Assembly (NCBI GenBank): GCA_002900995.3
Contig: CM035310.1
Coordinates: 2,158,138 to 2,222,137 of the forward strand
DNA from: Ganoderma boninense
Taxonomy: Eukaryota > Basidiomycota > Agaricomycetes > Polyporales > Polyporaceae
Reading direction: 5' to 3'
Length of the DNA stretch: 64,000 nucleotides
Shown: positions 33,026-44,900 of the stretch, one piece after another
Numbering within the stretch: position 1 is the first letter of the stretch
Layout of the letters: the number at the start of each line of letters is the position of its first letter
The notes under the pieces: model-generated
What the model was told of the DNA's origin: nothing
Database searches by the model: none
Seen by the model: the letters and a program-made list of their open reading frames with translations, nothing else
Made by a program: the position numbers and the translations under genes

Positions 33026-34607
33026 ATGAACAATGACGCGGCCACCATCCTCCACGACTATGCACCCGGGATATACAGCGTTATGGCTGACATTGTGATG
33101 ACAACGCTTCTTTTCGGTGAGCTCGCTTGCGCGCTCGTTCCATGCATACACAAAATTGAGTATCAGTTCATTTGCAGGATGCTTGAACGGTGCTGTCGAT
33201 CGTCTCCGTCTGCCACCTGATGTGAGTCCATGGTCGCATTGAAGTACTGTGTTCTCATCATTGGCTTCCGTGCTAGTCGTCGAGGAATCAAGCAGCCTTC
33301 CACTTTGTTTATGCTTGGCAGCGTGTTCATTTTATACGCGTCGACCGCGACCGATTTCGCCGTCAAGATCACGTATGTCGTGGAGTATGGCAGAGTGCTC
33401 AACGCTGCTGTCGCCCAGCTAGAGTCTACCTCGCCATCTTCCGTCGACGCAGCTCTGAGCCAGTTTGGACAACGTGCTCGGACAATATCTTATGTCACCG
33501 GAGCACTTGTACACGATCAACGTACGTTCTAAATTGCATGTCTATGTACGACACTAACGATGACCTGGTCTCAGATTGCGCTTGGCGATATCATTGTCTG
33601 GTGGAGAGTATGTGTCCTGTGGCAAAGGAGAGCCGTCATGGCGTTAGGACTGGTCTTGATAGTGGCCACATTTGGTGCGCTCTCCTCGGTTGGATTGGTA
33701 CCAGGGAGTGAACGTGACCCTGGCATTTGTCAGTATTAGGAACTTTTAGCCACCATCTTCTACCGGGTGGACGTCACGGTGCAACCGCTCCTCTCGTACG
33801 GTGGCATTTATGGAGGGATGTCCGCGCTTCTCTCTTTCGTATCAAATGCGATCGCCACTGCGCTGATCGGCCGAAAAGCCTGGTAAGCCCAAATGAGACC
33901 ATTGGCTGTCATCTGCCACCTAATCAGCTCCGCACACAGGGAGCACAGAAAAGTCCTGCGTCAGAGTCCTGGCGCTTCAAAAGGTCGATGGAAGACCCCT
34001 ACGATGAAGGTCCTTTTATTACTAGTCGAATTCGGGACACTGTACGCTATCCTCTTTGTGAGTGTCCGCTTACGCGCATAGCGAGAGATGTGTCTGATAC
34101 GCCACCAATACCAGTCAGCAGCCCTCATAACCAACATCATGTTGCGCTTCAAGTCAAGTCTTACACCGAGCGCCGTGGAGTACGCCTCTCTCACCGAGAA
34201 GTTCTTTACTGGATGTTTCGTACCTCTCTTGGTGGGTCTCTCTCGCTCCGCGTCAATCCTTAATATACCACTTTCTAAATGCTGTCACGTAAGGCCATCT
34301 ATCCAATCTCATAATCTTCATCGTCGCGCTCAACCGATCCGAGATCGACGGCTCCCTCGTCAACATGAATGCAACTCCCAGCGATGTCTCAACAAACATG
34401 CTGCCCACCATGCTTTTCCGAGGTAGTTCCAGTGTCATCCATCATATCGACCACCCCCCTTGTCCGCCAGATCCTGAAGGCCTTATGCTTGACGAGCAGG
34501 GTCCACAGGAGTCGGTCCGGTCCGGGGAGTCGGTCCCGTGGGAGCAACAACCTCGACCTCAGGCTCAGCAGAAGCCTGCGGGGAAGGCTGCTGGGGACCT
34601 TGTATGA
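33026..34607 (+). pseudogene. Seven-TM membrane protein, tandem copy B (four frame breaks)
   Basis: Same eight-exon plan as copies A and C: 33026-33116, 33178-33221, 33277-33521, 33575-33674, 33734-33882, 33940-34057, 34115-34231 and 34294-34607. Four single-base disruptions relative to the paralogues are seen: +1 at the AA near 33186 (exon 2 is 44 instead of 43 nt), +1 near 33508 (exon 3), +1 near 33751 (exon 5 is 149 instead of 148) and -1 near 34307 (exon 8). Splice sites and all conserved blocks (RRGIKQPSTLF, GDIIVWWRVCVLW, RWKTPTMKVLLLLVE, LIIFIVALNRSEID) are otherwise intact, and there is no independent stop. It is either a young pseudogene or a good gene damaged by base-calling; allowing for the four bases gives about 391 aa. 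Confidence 0.65.
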
Positions 34608-35541
34608 TCCATCCCTCCTTTGCTTGTAACTAGCGTCGCATATATTGGGGAACGACGTAAGCATGTTGTAGCAGTAAGAATTTGAAGGAGTAACCTCTCA
34701 GTTCTCAGGTCTAGACCGGTTCGTCAGTATTTGGGTTTGTTTGGCCGTGGTGGCTGTCCTGGCGTTGAGTAGGTTGACTGCGCACGCCAATCCTTCCTCA
34801 TCCCGCCGTCGTCACGACGTACATTCCGACACTCCGCAGGACGTGATTTCTTCGTGGAATCGTCGTGGAGTCCTTTGTGGCATGCACAAAGAGCGACACT
34901 CCCTGTAGCGCCCTGCTATGGAAGACACCAAGGCGATTTTACACACCTATCGCGACCAGCGGCATCTGGGGATGCTGTACACCGTGCGTGTCAGTGCCAC
35001 CCGCCCTGGAAACCCTACCTCCTCCCTCCGAACGAATCGTCAGATCGCCGCTTCAGGCGGCGCGCCAAGGAATGGCGTCAACCTCCGGTGCTGCGCCTTT
35101 CCTGCGGTATTCTTAGTAAAGGCCGGGCCTCACTCCGGGCAGCTACAGCATCGAACAAGGAAATTTCGCAGGAAGGTCATTGCTTGGAGTAAGTATACTT
35201 ACATGCATCCCAGATCACCCACAAACGTTCTCTCATGCCCTAAGACCCACAGGTCGTCTACTAGGATGAGTTCCGTACCCCTTGCCTGTGCGCTTCAAGT
35301 CGTAAGTAAGCCCCTGCGAATAACGCCAGAGTGGCAGCGCCAGGGTACGGTTCCGAGGAGGCAGCGTCATAGATGGACAGCCCTGCGGTGTGTCATTTAA
35401 TCTGCGTCTACGTCGGAGGTACAGCATGGTTTGATGCTTCTGTCCTGCTCGAAGCTATCGGCTTTAAATGTAGCTACTACCGCAAGCGCGGCCACCACCA
35501 ATCAGCTCGTCAAGTCCATCGATCCTCTATACCCTCACACC
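34608..35541. other. Intergenic between tandem copies B and C
   Basis: No supported gene; presumably the copy B 3' end and the copy C promoter. Confidence 0.45.
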
Positions 35542-37156
35542 ATGGACAATGAGGCGGCTGTCATGCTCCAGCAGTACACGCCTGGGATGTACAGGGTTCT
35601 TGCCGATATTGTGCTCACGACGTTCCTCCTTGGTGAGCTCGTTCTCGTCCTCCGATTAGCCGGCATGGCACAAGATTGATTATACGCCCGTCATAGGATG
35701 CTTGACTGTGCTGTCCATCGTCTCCGTCTGCCATTTGATGTGAGTACAGGCTCGGAATCGACGCCAGGCAGCCATCGTACTAACTCTTCCCGAGTCCAGC
35801 CGCCGCGGGATCAAGCAACCCTCCACAGCATTCATGCTCAGTAGCGTGTTCCTGCTCTACGCGTCGACTGTCACTCACTTCGCCGCCAAAGCCACCTACG
35901 TTGTCGCGTATGGTCGGTTGCTTAATGCTGCCGTCGCTGCGCTTGAGTCTACACCGCCATCCTCCACCGATGTAGCCTTTGTCCAGTTCGGGGAGAAGGC
36001 ACGGACGACATCCTACATCATCAGTGCGGTCATTGCCATCAATGTATGCGCGTAATCGTTCCTGTGGTCAAAGTTATTAACGACCATTTCCATTCAGACA
36101 ACACTCGGCGACGTCATTGTCTGGTGGCGAGTATCTGTCTTGTGGAGAAAACGATCTGTAATGGCCCTAGGAGTAGCCTTGATAGTAGGCTCATTTGGTG
36201 CGTCCTTTCCGACGCTTCCGATCCCACCGTCGCGATGCTGGCCGTCCACACCAACCTAACGCAATGCACCCACCAGTGTTCGGGACAATGTCGGCCATTC
36301 ACTACCAGGTAGACGTCACGGTGCAGCCGCTCCTCTCGTACGGGGACGGCTACGGAGGGATTTCCAGCATTCTGTCCTTGGCATCAAACGTGCTCGCTAC
36401 CTCCCTGATCGGCATAAAAGCCTGGTCTGCTCTATCACATCCTTCTACACCACCCTTTTCTCTGACAATGCATCGCGCCTCGACCCCAGGCAGCACAGGA
36501 AAGTCCTGCGTCTAGGCCCCGGCGCAGCTGATGGCCGCTGGAACACCCCGACGATGAGGGTGCTCACCTTGCTCGTCGAGTCGGGTGCCCTCTACTCCGT
36601 CCTCATCGTGAGTCCCTCCCCATCGCAAGTGCCATCCCGCACAACAAGAAGCAGGAGGCTGACGAGCGATGCGATGCGGACGACGCCTACAGTTCGTGGC
36701 CGTGGTCAACAACACCATGCTGCGCTTCAAGTCGGGCCTCTCGTCCGGCGCCCTCGAGTACCTCTCCCTCTTCACGGTGTTCCTCACGGGCTGCTTCGTC
36801 CCCGTCCTGGTGGGTCCCTCTCCCCGCCGCTCCGACTGCGACTGTGCGCCTATATATCATATCGAGTTGCTGAGATCGCTCTGTCTGTCCAACAGGCCAT
36901 CTATCCGACCCTCATCATCTTCATCGCCGCGCTCAACCGGTCACAGATCGACGGGCCCCTCGCCAACGGCGGTACTCCGAGCGACATCTCGACGAACATG
37001 CTCCCCAGCCTCTTGTTTCGAAACAGCGTCACCGCCATACATGATCCCCGGAGTTTGAGTACTGATCAGTCTTCGGAGATCGAACGTGCGTTCGACAGCC
37101 CAGCAGACCAGTCGCCGGAGGAGGCTCAACCTCAGGAAAAGCCTGAAGAGGGGTAA
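35542..37156 (+). CDS. Seven-TM membrane protein, tandem copy C (intact)
   Basis: Eight exons: 35542-35632, 35697-35739, 35800-36043, 36098-36197, 36277-36424, 36490-36607, 36693-36809 and 36896-37156; 373 aa, no frame problem. TM segments fall at about residues 19-42, 54-80, 112-135, 142-162, 175-200, 225-247 and 265-305 (the last may be two short helices). Between TM3 and TM4 is TLGDVIVWWRVSVLW, and between TM5 and TM6 is the basic KAWQHRKVLRLGPG. The C-terminal 65 residues are Ser/Glu/Pro-rich and likely cytoplasmic. The topology resembles a GPCR, but there is no STE3 signature (QGHRFDI, WADxH). It is the reference for reading copies A and B. It converges on the minus-strand gene ending at 37681. 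Confidence 0.88.
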
Positions 37157-37680
37157 CTGAGACGTCTCGCACCAAGTACCTTACACCATACCTTACTAAA
37201 CTACAGGACACACATCAATGCAGTGGAGAGCGTGTCAGCTCAGTAGTGACTAGACCCGGCGCGTCGCTGGGAGAACTCGAGAATACGATTATCATGCTGC
37301 TCGACAACAACACATGCATGTACGAAGTGGTTTGAGGATGACTAACGGCACATCGAAAGAGAGACCGAACGTTGTGTACTTGGGAAACATGCTACAGACG
37401 AAGGGGGGAATCGAGGCGGAGAGGGGGGCGATTGTTACTACAACAACTTGAAGGCGATGCGGAGTACAGACAGGACAGGACAGGACAGATATGCAGGGAC
37501 GGTTGCGTGGGATCATTGGGGCGTGGAGAAACGAGACGAGACGAGAGAAGCGGGATCGAATGCAATAATGAGAAGCGAACACGAAATCGACGGGGTTCAC
37601 TGTAACGGAGACGAAACGCAATGCAATGAAGAGAAGTCCATGTTACAGGGGACGGAGGGGAATCATAGGGGATAACGGGA
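37157..37680. other. Intergenic between convergent genes
   Basis: 3' flanks of copy C (+) and the coiled-coil membrane protein (-). Contains short GACAGGACAG-type repeats near 37470-37490 and GAGAC repeats near 37530-37545. No gene seen. Confidence 0.45.
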
Positions 37681-39339
37681 CTACATGCCAGGCATGATAT
37701 TCTTGAAGGGAGGCAAGAGTGCGACAAGCACACGGACACTGAAGCGGTACGGCCAGAGCACGACGTCTTGTGCGAACTCGAAGACTCTCTGCCCAAACGT
37801 CTTCTCCCGCGTGCGGTGCGACGACGCTCCGCCGCTGGTGCTGCGCCTTCTGACGTGCTTCTGAGGCGTAGCTTGAGGTGGGGCCGTCTCCTTGTCCGAA
37901 ACAAACGTCTCCTCAGAGTCAGAGTCCTCCGCTTCTGGGATCGTCGCGAGGCGGGGAACGAGATGAGGCAGGTGCTTCTCGCGCTCCGGGCTGCGTATGC
38001 GCGCATGGAGCGTGCCGTTGCCGTTCACGCCGTTTGCAGGGAGCTGGATGCGGAACTCCTTCGGGCTCGTCGTCTTCTGAGTGGCGCACGGGTCTTCCAG
38101 GCCGAAAAGGATGAGGGCGCGGGGAACACAGAGGATCTTGTCTACGGCGGTCATGATCGAGAACCATGCTTGCTGGATAAACGCGTCTCCTTTTGGTATG
38201 CGCAAGCCCGCCGCCTCGAACGCCGCGATGTCCCGTTGCCTTCGCTGCTCGAGCTGAACTACGCTCTGCTCCAGTGCCGTGAGACGCACGCTCTGCGCAG
38301 CGCGACCCGCATCTGCCTTCCGTTCGTTGCGCTTCCCCGCACGCTCGAGCTCGCCGAGGACCTCGGTAAGGTCGTCGCACACTTCGCGCAGCTGCTCCGC
38401 CCGCTTGAGGTTCTCGCGGAGGATGCCCAGCTCGCGCTCGAGCGCGTCGATACGCTTATGGGACGCCTGCAGCGCGCGGTTCGTCTGCTCGTACATGTGC
38501 ACCAGGGAGTCCTCGTCGGGGTAGTGGAGCGCGGTGTGGAGCTCGTGCGTGCGGTTCCTGAGGCGGTTCACGAAGTGCGTCCAAGGACGGATGCCGGTGG
38601 CGAGGACAAACAGGGTCGTGCTGAACCACGAGATGCTGGCCTGCTCACCGAGCGAAGACAAGACGTGCCGGAGGAACACGGCGCCACCCAAGGGCGACAG
38701 GACCGCCAGCGCGAGGTAGACCACCTCGTGCCGGTACAGCTCGCGGCGCGCGAGCGCAGTCAGGCGCGCCACCCGCTCGTCTTCCTCGCCCGAGACTGAC
38801 GGGATGCGGTGGCCAGTCTTGCGGGGGCGTGCCCCGAGGTAGAGCTGCCAGGGGACTGCGCATATAGTCAGCTTTTCTGTGCGGGGAGCCACATACAGGC
38901 GAAATGACGCACTCTCGATGATCTGGTGCAGGTAGAAGATGAGCAGGATGATGAGGAAGAGGTTCTTGATGTGGTCTCCGCCCGTCAGCCAGTTCCCGAT
39001 GGGCGAGACTAGCGCGACGATGATGGACAGGTCCAAGTCCGTCCACGACCCCACCTTCTTGCGTGGTGGCGGCGGCGGCGCTGCTGCCGCCGCTGCTTGG
39101 CCTCTTGAACCTGTAGGAGATGCGGGAGCCTTGCCCTTGATGTCGGCGCGGGAAGGAGGGGCTTCTTGGTAGTCTTGCTCGGTGGACTCGGATTCGGACT
39201 CGCCTTCGGTCGCCGACCCCTCGGAGACGCTCCCGAAACTCTCCTCCTCCAGGTCCGCCGCCGTCGGTGCCCGCACAGGGGGCCTGTAGCTTGATGATAT
39301 GCGGCGGGATGGACCCGCTTCCGCTGCGCGAGAGGTCAT
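37681..39339 (-). CDS. Multipass membrane protein with central coiled coil
   Basis: A single 552-codon exon on the minus strand. Residues 1-95 are disordered and acidic (EEESFGSVSEGSATEGESES), ending in a PPPPPRKK block. Hydrophobic segments lie at about 100-140 (IIVALVSPIGNWL, IKNLFLIILLIFYLHQII) and about 200-250 (VVYLALAVLSPLGGAVFLR, FSTTLFVLATGI). Residues 270-375 form a long coiled coil (heptads through LERELGILRENLKRAEQLREV and LTALEQSVVQLEQRR). A C-terminal amphipathic region (FEFAQDVVLWPYRFSVRVLVALLP) could dip into a membrane. No known domain is recognised; an ER or nuclear-envelope scaffold is a guess. It separates the seven-TM array from the receptor cluster. Internal GT-AG pairs exist, but using them breaks the frame, so I keep it unspliced. 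Confidence 0.82.
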   Translation of the reverse strand: MTSRAAEAGPSRRISSSYRPPVRAPTAADLEEESFGSVSEGSATEGESESESTEQDYQEAPPSRADIKGKAPASPTGSRGQAAAAAAPPPPPRKKVGSWTDLDLSIIVALVSPIGNWLTGGDHIKNLFLIILLIFYLHQIIESASFRLYVAPRTEKLTICAVPWQLYLGARPRKTGHRIPSVSGEEDERVARLTALARRELYRHEVVYLALAVLSPLGGAVFLRHVLSSLGEQASISWFSTTLFVLATGIRPWTHFVNRLRNRTHELHTALHYPDEDSLVHMYEQTNRALQASHKRIDALERELGILRENLKRAEQLREVCDDLTEVLGELERAGKRNERKADAGRAAQSVRLTALEQSVVQLEQRRQRDIAAFEAAGLRIPKGDAFIQQAWFSIMTAVDKILCVPRALILFGLEDPCATQKTTSPKEFRIQLPANGVNGNGTLHARIRSPEREKHLPHLVPRLATIPEAEDSDSEETFVSDKETAPPQATPQKHVRRRSTSGGASSHRTREKTFGQRVFEFAQDVVLWPYRFSVRVLVALLPPFKNIMPGM

Positions 39340-40026
39340 GGTGGAGGGATATCTTAAGGCGTGCAGGATCGTGAGGGGAGTGTCCGAGGCAGGAGGGCAG
39401 CTTTGGCGTGCAGTGCGTGCGGTCGGCCACGCGTTTGAGGAGAGCAGTGTCCTAGAGGGAGAGGGAAGAGGAGGGGCACATTCCGGAGGGAATCCTTTCG
39501 TGTCCAGTCGCCGCGGATGTCGTCAGGGGCAGGAGTGGAGAGCGTCCGGTGTGAAGGTGGTCAGATCTCGCGAGGTTCGCATTGACGCGCTTTCCGCCGC
39601 GCTGCTGCATTGGGAAAGCGGAGCGCCCGCCTAACTGAGCATGCCAGTGGACCTCGACTTCGGCCTCGACCCTGACAATCCAATCAGTCTCCCAGCCCTC
39701 GATCGTCATCGACTACAGCCAAAGATAAAAGCCGACTATGAGGGTACGGACTGATGCAAGGTACCTGGGAAAATATATAAGTATGCTACAGCTTGTTATG
39801 GATAGATACAAGGTGAGTAGTAGAATGTGCCCTGCAGGCGAGCAATGAATCGTCCTCGACATCATGATCGAAAAGGCATGAAGCATGTGTTAATGGATCT
39901 ACTGGACACTTAACGAGAGACTGGGGAAGAATAAATGTGCGCAACGACTGAGGCGTACATGGACATGTGTTTCCAGAAACGCATATACCTCATACCCACA
40001 ACGGTTGGTCTCCACTCGAATCGAAA
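39340..40026. other. Intergenic; promoter of the coiled-coil gene and 3' flank of receptor 1
   Basis: No supported gene. A TATA-like TATATAAGTA lies near 39772-39782. Confidence 0.4.
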
Positions 40027-41966
40027 CTAAGCAGTCTCCTTGACCACCGTCATGTATATCCCACCCGACAGCCCATCTGAGCCTGAGCCGCCGTTGGCGT
40101 TCCGCTTCCTCGAGCTCACGCTCATCGTCCGCGACAGTGGCAGCGGCAGCAGGTCCCGGCTCCTCGCCCGGAGGTGCTTCGGGATCGCAGGCTGCGGGCC
40201 GAGCGCGAGGTCTGCGAGGTGCTCCTGGAACGGGGCGTCGCGCGCCTCAGAGTCGTCGAAGAACGACCCGTACGTGATCGTCGACGACGCGAAGCTTGGC
40301 GTTGCGGACATGACGCTGGGGGGACGCGGAGATGGCTGGATGCGTATCTGTCCCTCGTCCGCGCTGGGGGTGGGCGACGGTGGCTGGACCGCGATCTTCG
40401 CGGTCACGGTCGCAGTCGCTTTCGGCGAGGATGTTCGCGGAGATTCGGGGATTATCACGGTAGAAGGGGGACGGGGCCACGGAGCTGATAAGAGCGAGTC
40501 TGGGCGGGCGGCCTTGGGTGGCGATGGGGTGCGTCTGGGGGAAGAGGGCATGGTAGATCGCGAGGAACGGGACGATGGTGGCGTGACAGGCTTGTACTGG
40601 GCCGGCGGCCGCGGCATGGGTAGAACTGGGATGCTCATGTGGGGAAGAGCGAGAGCCTCGCGGCCAGTTGGTGATACGACGTAGTCGAGCGTGGACTTGA
40701 CGAAGGGATCCTCGGGAGAGACGGACAGGTCAAAGGCCGATACCGGTCGTTCGGGGATGATGAGCGGAGCGAGCTTGGCCTTTGGCGGAGCAGACGGATG
40801 CCAGACGGATGCTTCGATATCCTTGGAAGCTCCGATGAGAATAGGTGAAGGTGGGCCGCTATGGAGAACTTGGCCACCGAAGTCCTTGGATGAGCGGGGC
40901 AAGCTGCCTAGACGTGGCCGACGTAGAATCGTGAAGCGGAGCCGGTCAGATAGGAACTTGTACGAGCGCCAAGAATCGCAGCCCGTGGGATATGCAAGCC
41001 CCGTCGTGGTGATCAGGATGAGCACGAAGCAGTAGACGGGTATGACCCACCACTCCGCCTCCGTCCTGACGGAATCGAGATGCGCTGTGGGAGGGACGAA
41101 TGAATATTTCGGTGATGTGGGCATGCACGTCGGCCCAAGTCTCGATCGTCCACTCCTGGATGCCACCAATAGTGGTGACCCTGGCGTAGATGGAGAAGAT
41201 GGTGATGGAGAGTGAAATGAAGGCCATGAGAAGCGAAGTGACGAGCGGTCTAAGGAAGGCGAAGACGCTTGAAGTCGGTGAGTCGGAGATGTGACTGAAA
41301 AAGGCGAGGCCGCTCTTCAAGCGGGCTCGGATGGCGAGAAAGGCGAACCCGATCGTAGTGATACAGATGACGAGGGGTGGGAACCAGATGACTATTATAG
41401 AGACGGTAGATGTATCAATGGAAGCGAAGCAGCCAAAGTCTTGAACGATGTCGAAACGGTGCGGTTGTACAATGACGTCTGTGGTCACATCAATTAAGTC
41501 GCTCCCAAAAAACGGACTGATTGACCACCTACGAAGAACGACGTAAAGAACGGGAATGATTAGACTGAACGTAAGATCTTGCATCTGCGAATGTGCTTTC
41601 TGCGATGCCTCCTGGCCGATCGTGCATCGCCGTAACCTCTGAGCCAAAGCGAGCGCGCAGCCCGGAAGCGCTAATTGGGACGCCAGGAGGACTCTTGTCA
41701 CTTACGATTGTAAACAACCTTCAGTTAGCGATGCGATCGCTCCATGAAACTCGATGCGTCGACGTACCTATGTCGCACCACACAGGGACATGTACGGCGC
41801 TGTTGCCCGACCATAGGAGAGCGTTAATGCCATGTATAAGGCTACAGCAGAAGAGCCACGCTGCGAGGGAAATTAGGGCGGCGTTGCGGGTGTGGAGCCA
41901 GACAGGCGAAAAGAGGACGATGAGTGCCGTGCACAAGAACGAGACGACTGGTAGGTCTGTGCGCAT
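40027..41966 (-). CDS. STE3-like pheromone receptor 1 (one frame break)
   Basis: Class D (fungal mating) GPCR. Exons on the minus strand: 41768-41966, 41533-41700 and 40027-41478. TM1-TM2 and the WCDI motif are in exon 1 (HGINALLWSGNSAVHVPVWCDI). Exon 2 gives VTRVLLASQLALPGCAL and QKAHSQMQDLTF. Exon 3 opens VIVQPHRFDIVQDFGC, the STE3 hallmark, with TM5 and EWTIETWADVHAH following. At about 41105-41122 the reading frame must move by one base (+1 or -2) to reach YSFVPPTAHLDS and EAEWWVIPVYCFVLIL (TM7). With that shift the total is a whole number of codons, about 605 aa. An 87 bp alternative intron would restore frame but delete the conserved WADVHAH loop, so I reject it. The tail of about 290 residues is Pro/Ser-rich and very long for the family. 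Confidence 0.8.
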
Positions 41967-44900
41967 CTTCGTGTTCTCGTAGATGTCTTTGATCTCGTTT
42001 ACAACCTGTTGAGAGCCAGCCTAGGTGTCGCGAGCGTCGGCGTTGGTGTGGAGTGGCGGGAGGGAGAGGGAGAGGAGGACGAGCTCCACGCGTCGAGCGT
42101 TGCCTGAAGGCACAGGGCAGGACCAGGGTATAATCGTGGGTAACCAAAGGTGAAGAAGCCCGGGAAGAGTGCAAAGGACTCATTATCACCGAACACGGGG
42201 CACCGCATGCACTCCCCGAGGAGCCGAGTCGTCGATGAGAGTACAAGGTTGGACAATCGCAGGACAACATGATTGAGCGGCTAGAATTCGCTCGGACATA
42301 TCTCCGTGAGGGAAGACGGCCTTCTAGTGCGTACTGACGAGGAGGCGTGATCCAACGAGGCGGGGCGGGTAGCGCAGGATAAGTCGAGAACCGGAAGGGG
42401 ACGAACGCTTGCAATCGCCAAGAAAGGTAATCCCTTTCAGGATTGTCTGCATGTCGAGTAAGCTCTGCGAGGCACGGTGTCAGGCGACCTGGCTAGGCGA
42501 GATAAACTGATAAAATGCAAGCTTACCTCCTATCTACTGGGCAGCCGTACCATAGAGCTGGACAAGCTTGCAGCTTTATGGCAAGTTGAAACTAGATGGC
42601 GGGCGGCATGCATGCGTCGACAGCGGGCCGCTTTGTCTCCTGGATCCCCGTCTCCGTCTGGTGTAGGACGTGAAGGAGAAGGGACGCCGAGGGCCTTCAT
42701 GACGCGGTCCCGAGGCAGCTCGACGAGAATAGTTTCTGTTCCTACGTTCGTAGCCATGTAACAGTGCAGGAACGAGTTGCCAGTGGGAGAACACAGGAGA
42801 ACACCAAGAACAGCCTGTAGCGCTCGGAGAGCTGGGCAGGCAGAGACGCTCGGCATCTGCCGGCAGATCTGTTGTCTGGGCCGAGGCGGGCTGTGCATGC
42901 GGCGATTCGGGCCTTCTGACGACCACGTTCGCTCGCACATCTTGGCAAGCAAGGTCTCAACTCTATCTCTGCGGCTAACCCCAAGCTCTAAGTTTCGTTG
43001 GACACCACCTTATGAACGAAGAATCACCCTTCAGTGGGCGGCTCAGGTGCGTTTGAATCTGGCTGGAGGCGACCGTACGGAGCGCCGACACAGGAGCATG
43101 GCGCACTGCGAGTGCAAGTCGCATGATGTTCAGAAGGAGCAAGGCGGTCACACTGCACCTCGTAGTTCAGTACGGCATTGCAGCCATCCTTTTGCGTGAA
43201 CAATTCTCAGTGAATATCAATATCGTGGACCAGTCGGACTCCTTATTTGCTTCGCCACACCCATCTGAACACGCGGGTGGCGTGGCCCCCTGGCCCTCAA
43301 GCTCGAAAACTTGTGGACCATAGAGAAATGACCTCCCACAGAGCGTGATCCGCGTTCATAGACGCCTTGTGAGTGACGAGATGCCCGTCCGCCTCTCTCC
43401 AGTCGCAGTAGGCTAACCGACTTGATAAATGTAGACGATCCGCATTCTCCCCGTGGAAACACTCCACTCACGTCGTCGTTGACGGATGTCTGGTAACCCA
43501 GGGCTACCAACCGTTGTTCAGGTAAGTAGTCCATCGACGAAAATACCTGTTTCTAGGCTTGCTGACGCTTTTACGCAATCCTTTCAAGCCAGCTGGTCAG
43601 GGGCTGCACAGAGGGCACGCCGGAGGCGGTGCATGCCCAAGGTAGGGGAGCTGGGTTTCTCAGCTCAACGAGCCTCAAACTGATTGTCGAATGGAGTGCA
43701 TCGATACAGATGAATGATATCGATCCCTTCATCCATCTCAAGAAGAAGGGGAGGTCAACTCGAGTTCTCATCTAGATATCCACGGCTCGGAAGCTCGACA
43801 CACTCGCCGCATTCGGAAACCCGCTTGTCGCAGGGCTGGTGGAGGAGGCAGGGGCAAAGGTAAGTCTAGTTTACTCCTCAACCTTTCATTCGACGTGATC
43901 TCCCGACGTCATATTGTGCCTTGGACAGCCAGCTGGACTCTGGCCGGCTCACAAGGACGTGTTGTGCTCAATCACGACATACGCTCCCGGGGAAACTGTC
44001 CTTCTCGACATCTAGGCGGCTCAATACCTGGCGGTTCATTGAAACAGGATAAGTAGGTACCTCACGATTCACTGGGGTGCTTGTTTCGCTAAGCAATATG
44101 TATTCTCTATCACGACCCTTCTTTTGCCACCCCTGGTCCACGATCTTCTCACCAAGAAGTCATGTCCCTGAGGCACGAAGACTGTGAGGTACGCTGATCA
44201 CCGGTCCGCCTCGAAGCCGGCCGTTAAGCTTTACTGAAGTACGCACAGTCGTCGTGAGCTCCCAGGTGCAACGACAGATGGGAAGCCTGAGATTCACAAC
44301 GGGACCGTCCGAGGGCCCTGAGAAGGATGCGGCACCGGGTTGGGGTCGCATCAAGACTCAAGGGTCTCAATCGCCTTTGGATTCGGTTCGAGCGCAGCGG
44401 TGTGGCGGCTGCTCTTGTATGGCTGAACATTGTTATGTCAGCGAGCGGCGGTCGCTCGAGTGTTACGAGATCGCCTCGACTTTGTGTTCGTGCCGCATTC
44501 CACGGCAACTGATTTGGAAGGACCGCCTACTCACATCAAGGCAAACAGATGCGGCACTTGCGAAGGTCGTGAGGGTCTGCCCACCCACTTCTACACCATA
44601 CAGACCCCAACGGTCAGTCTCGTGTCCGTTCGTGAGGGCTGAGTGTGGTCAGAACGGTTCGAAACGTCTAAGCGCCCACAATCTGATGGGGTGTCGAAGA
44701 CAATAGCGTAGCCACATCGCGTGCCACCCAGTGCCACCGAGCACGAAGACAATAAGCCCAGTGCTACATATACTATCCGTATGTCCCAAACATCCCCGCG
44801 CTGTCTCTGTGCTCAACCGTCATCCCGTTTGCTGGCAGTCACTCCAGGTGCTCTCTTGCGACGTGCTCCCTTCCGGCGTTTCATCTCGGTGCGATCCTCG

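Noticed and set aside
37768..38799. 343-codon plus-strand frame opposite the coiled-coil membrane protein
   Set aside because: Arg/Leu/Ala-rich antisense of a GC-rich coiled-coil exon, no domain; the minus-strand reading has TM segments and heptads.
38860..38910. Possible 41 bp intron in the coiled-coil membrane protein
   Set aside because: GT and AG ends exist, but removal shifts the frame and destroys the following conserved-looking segment.
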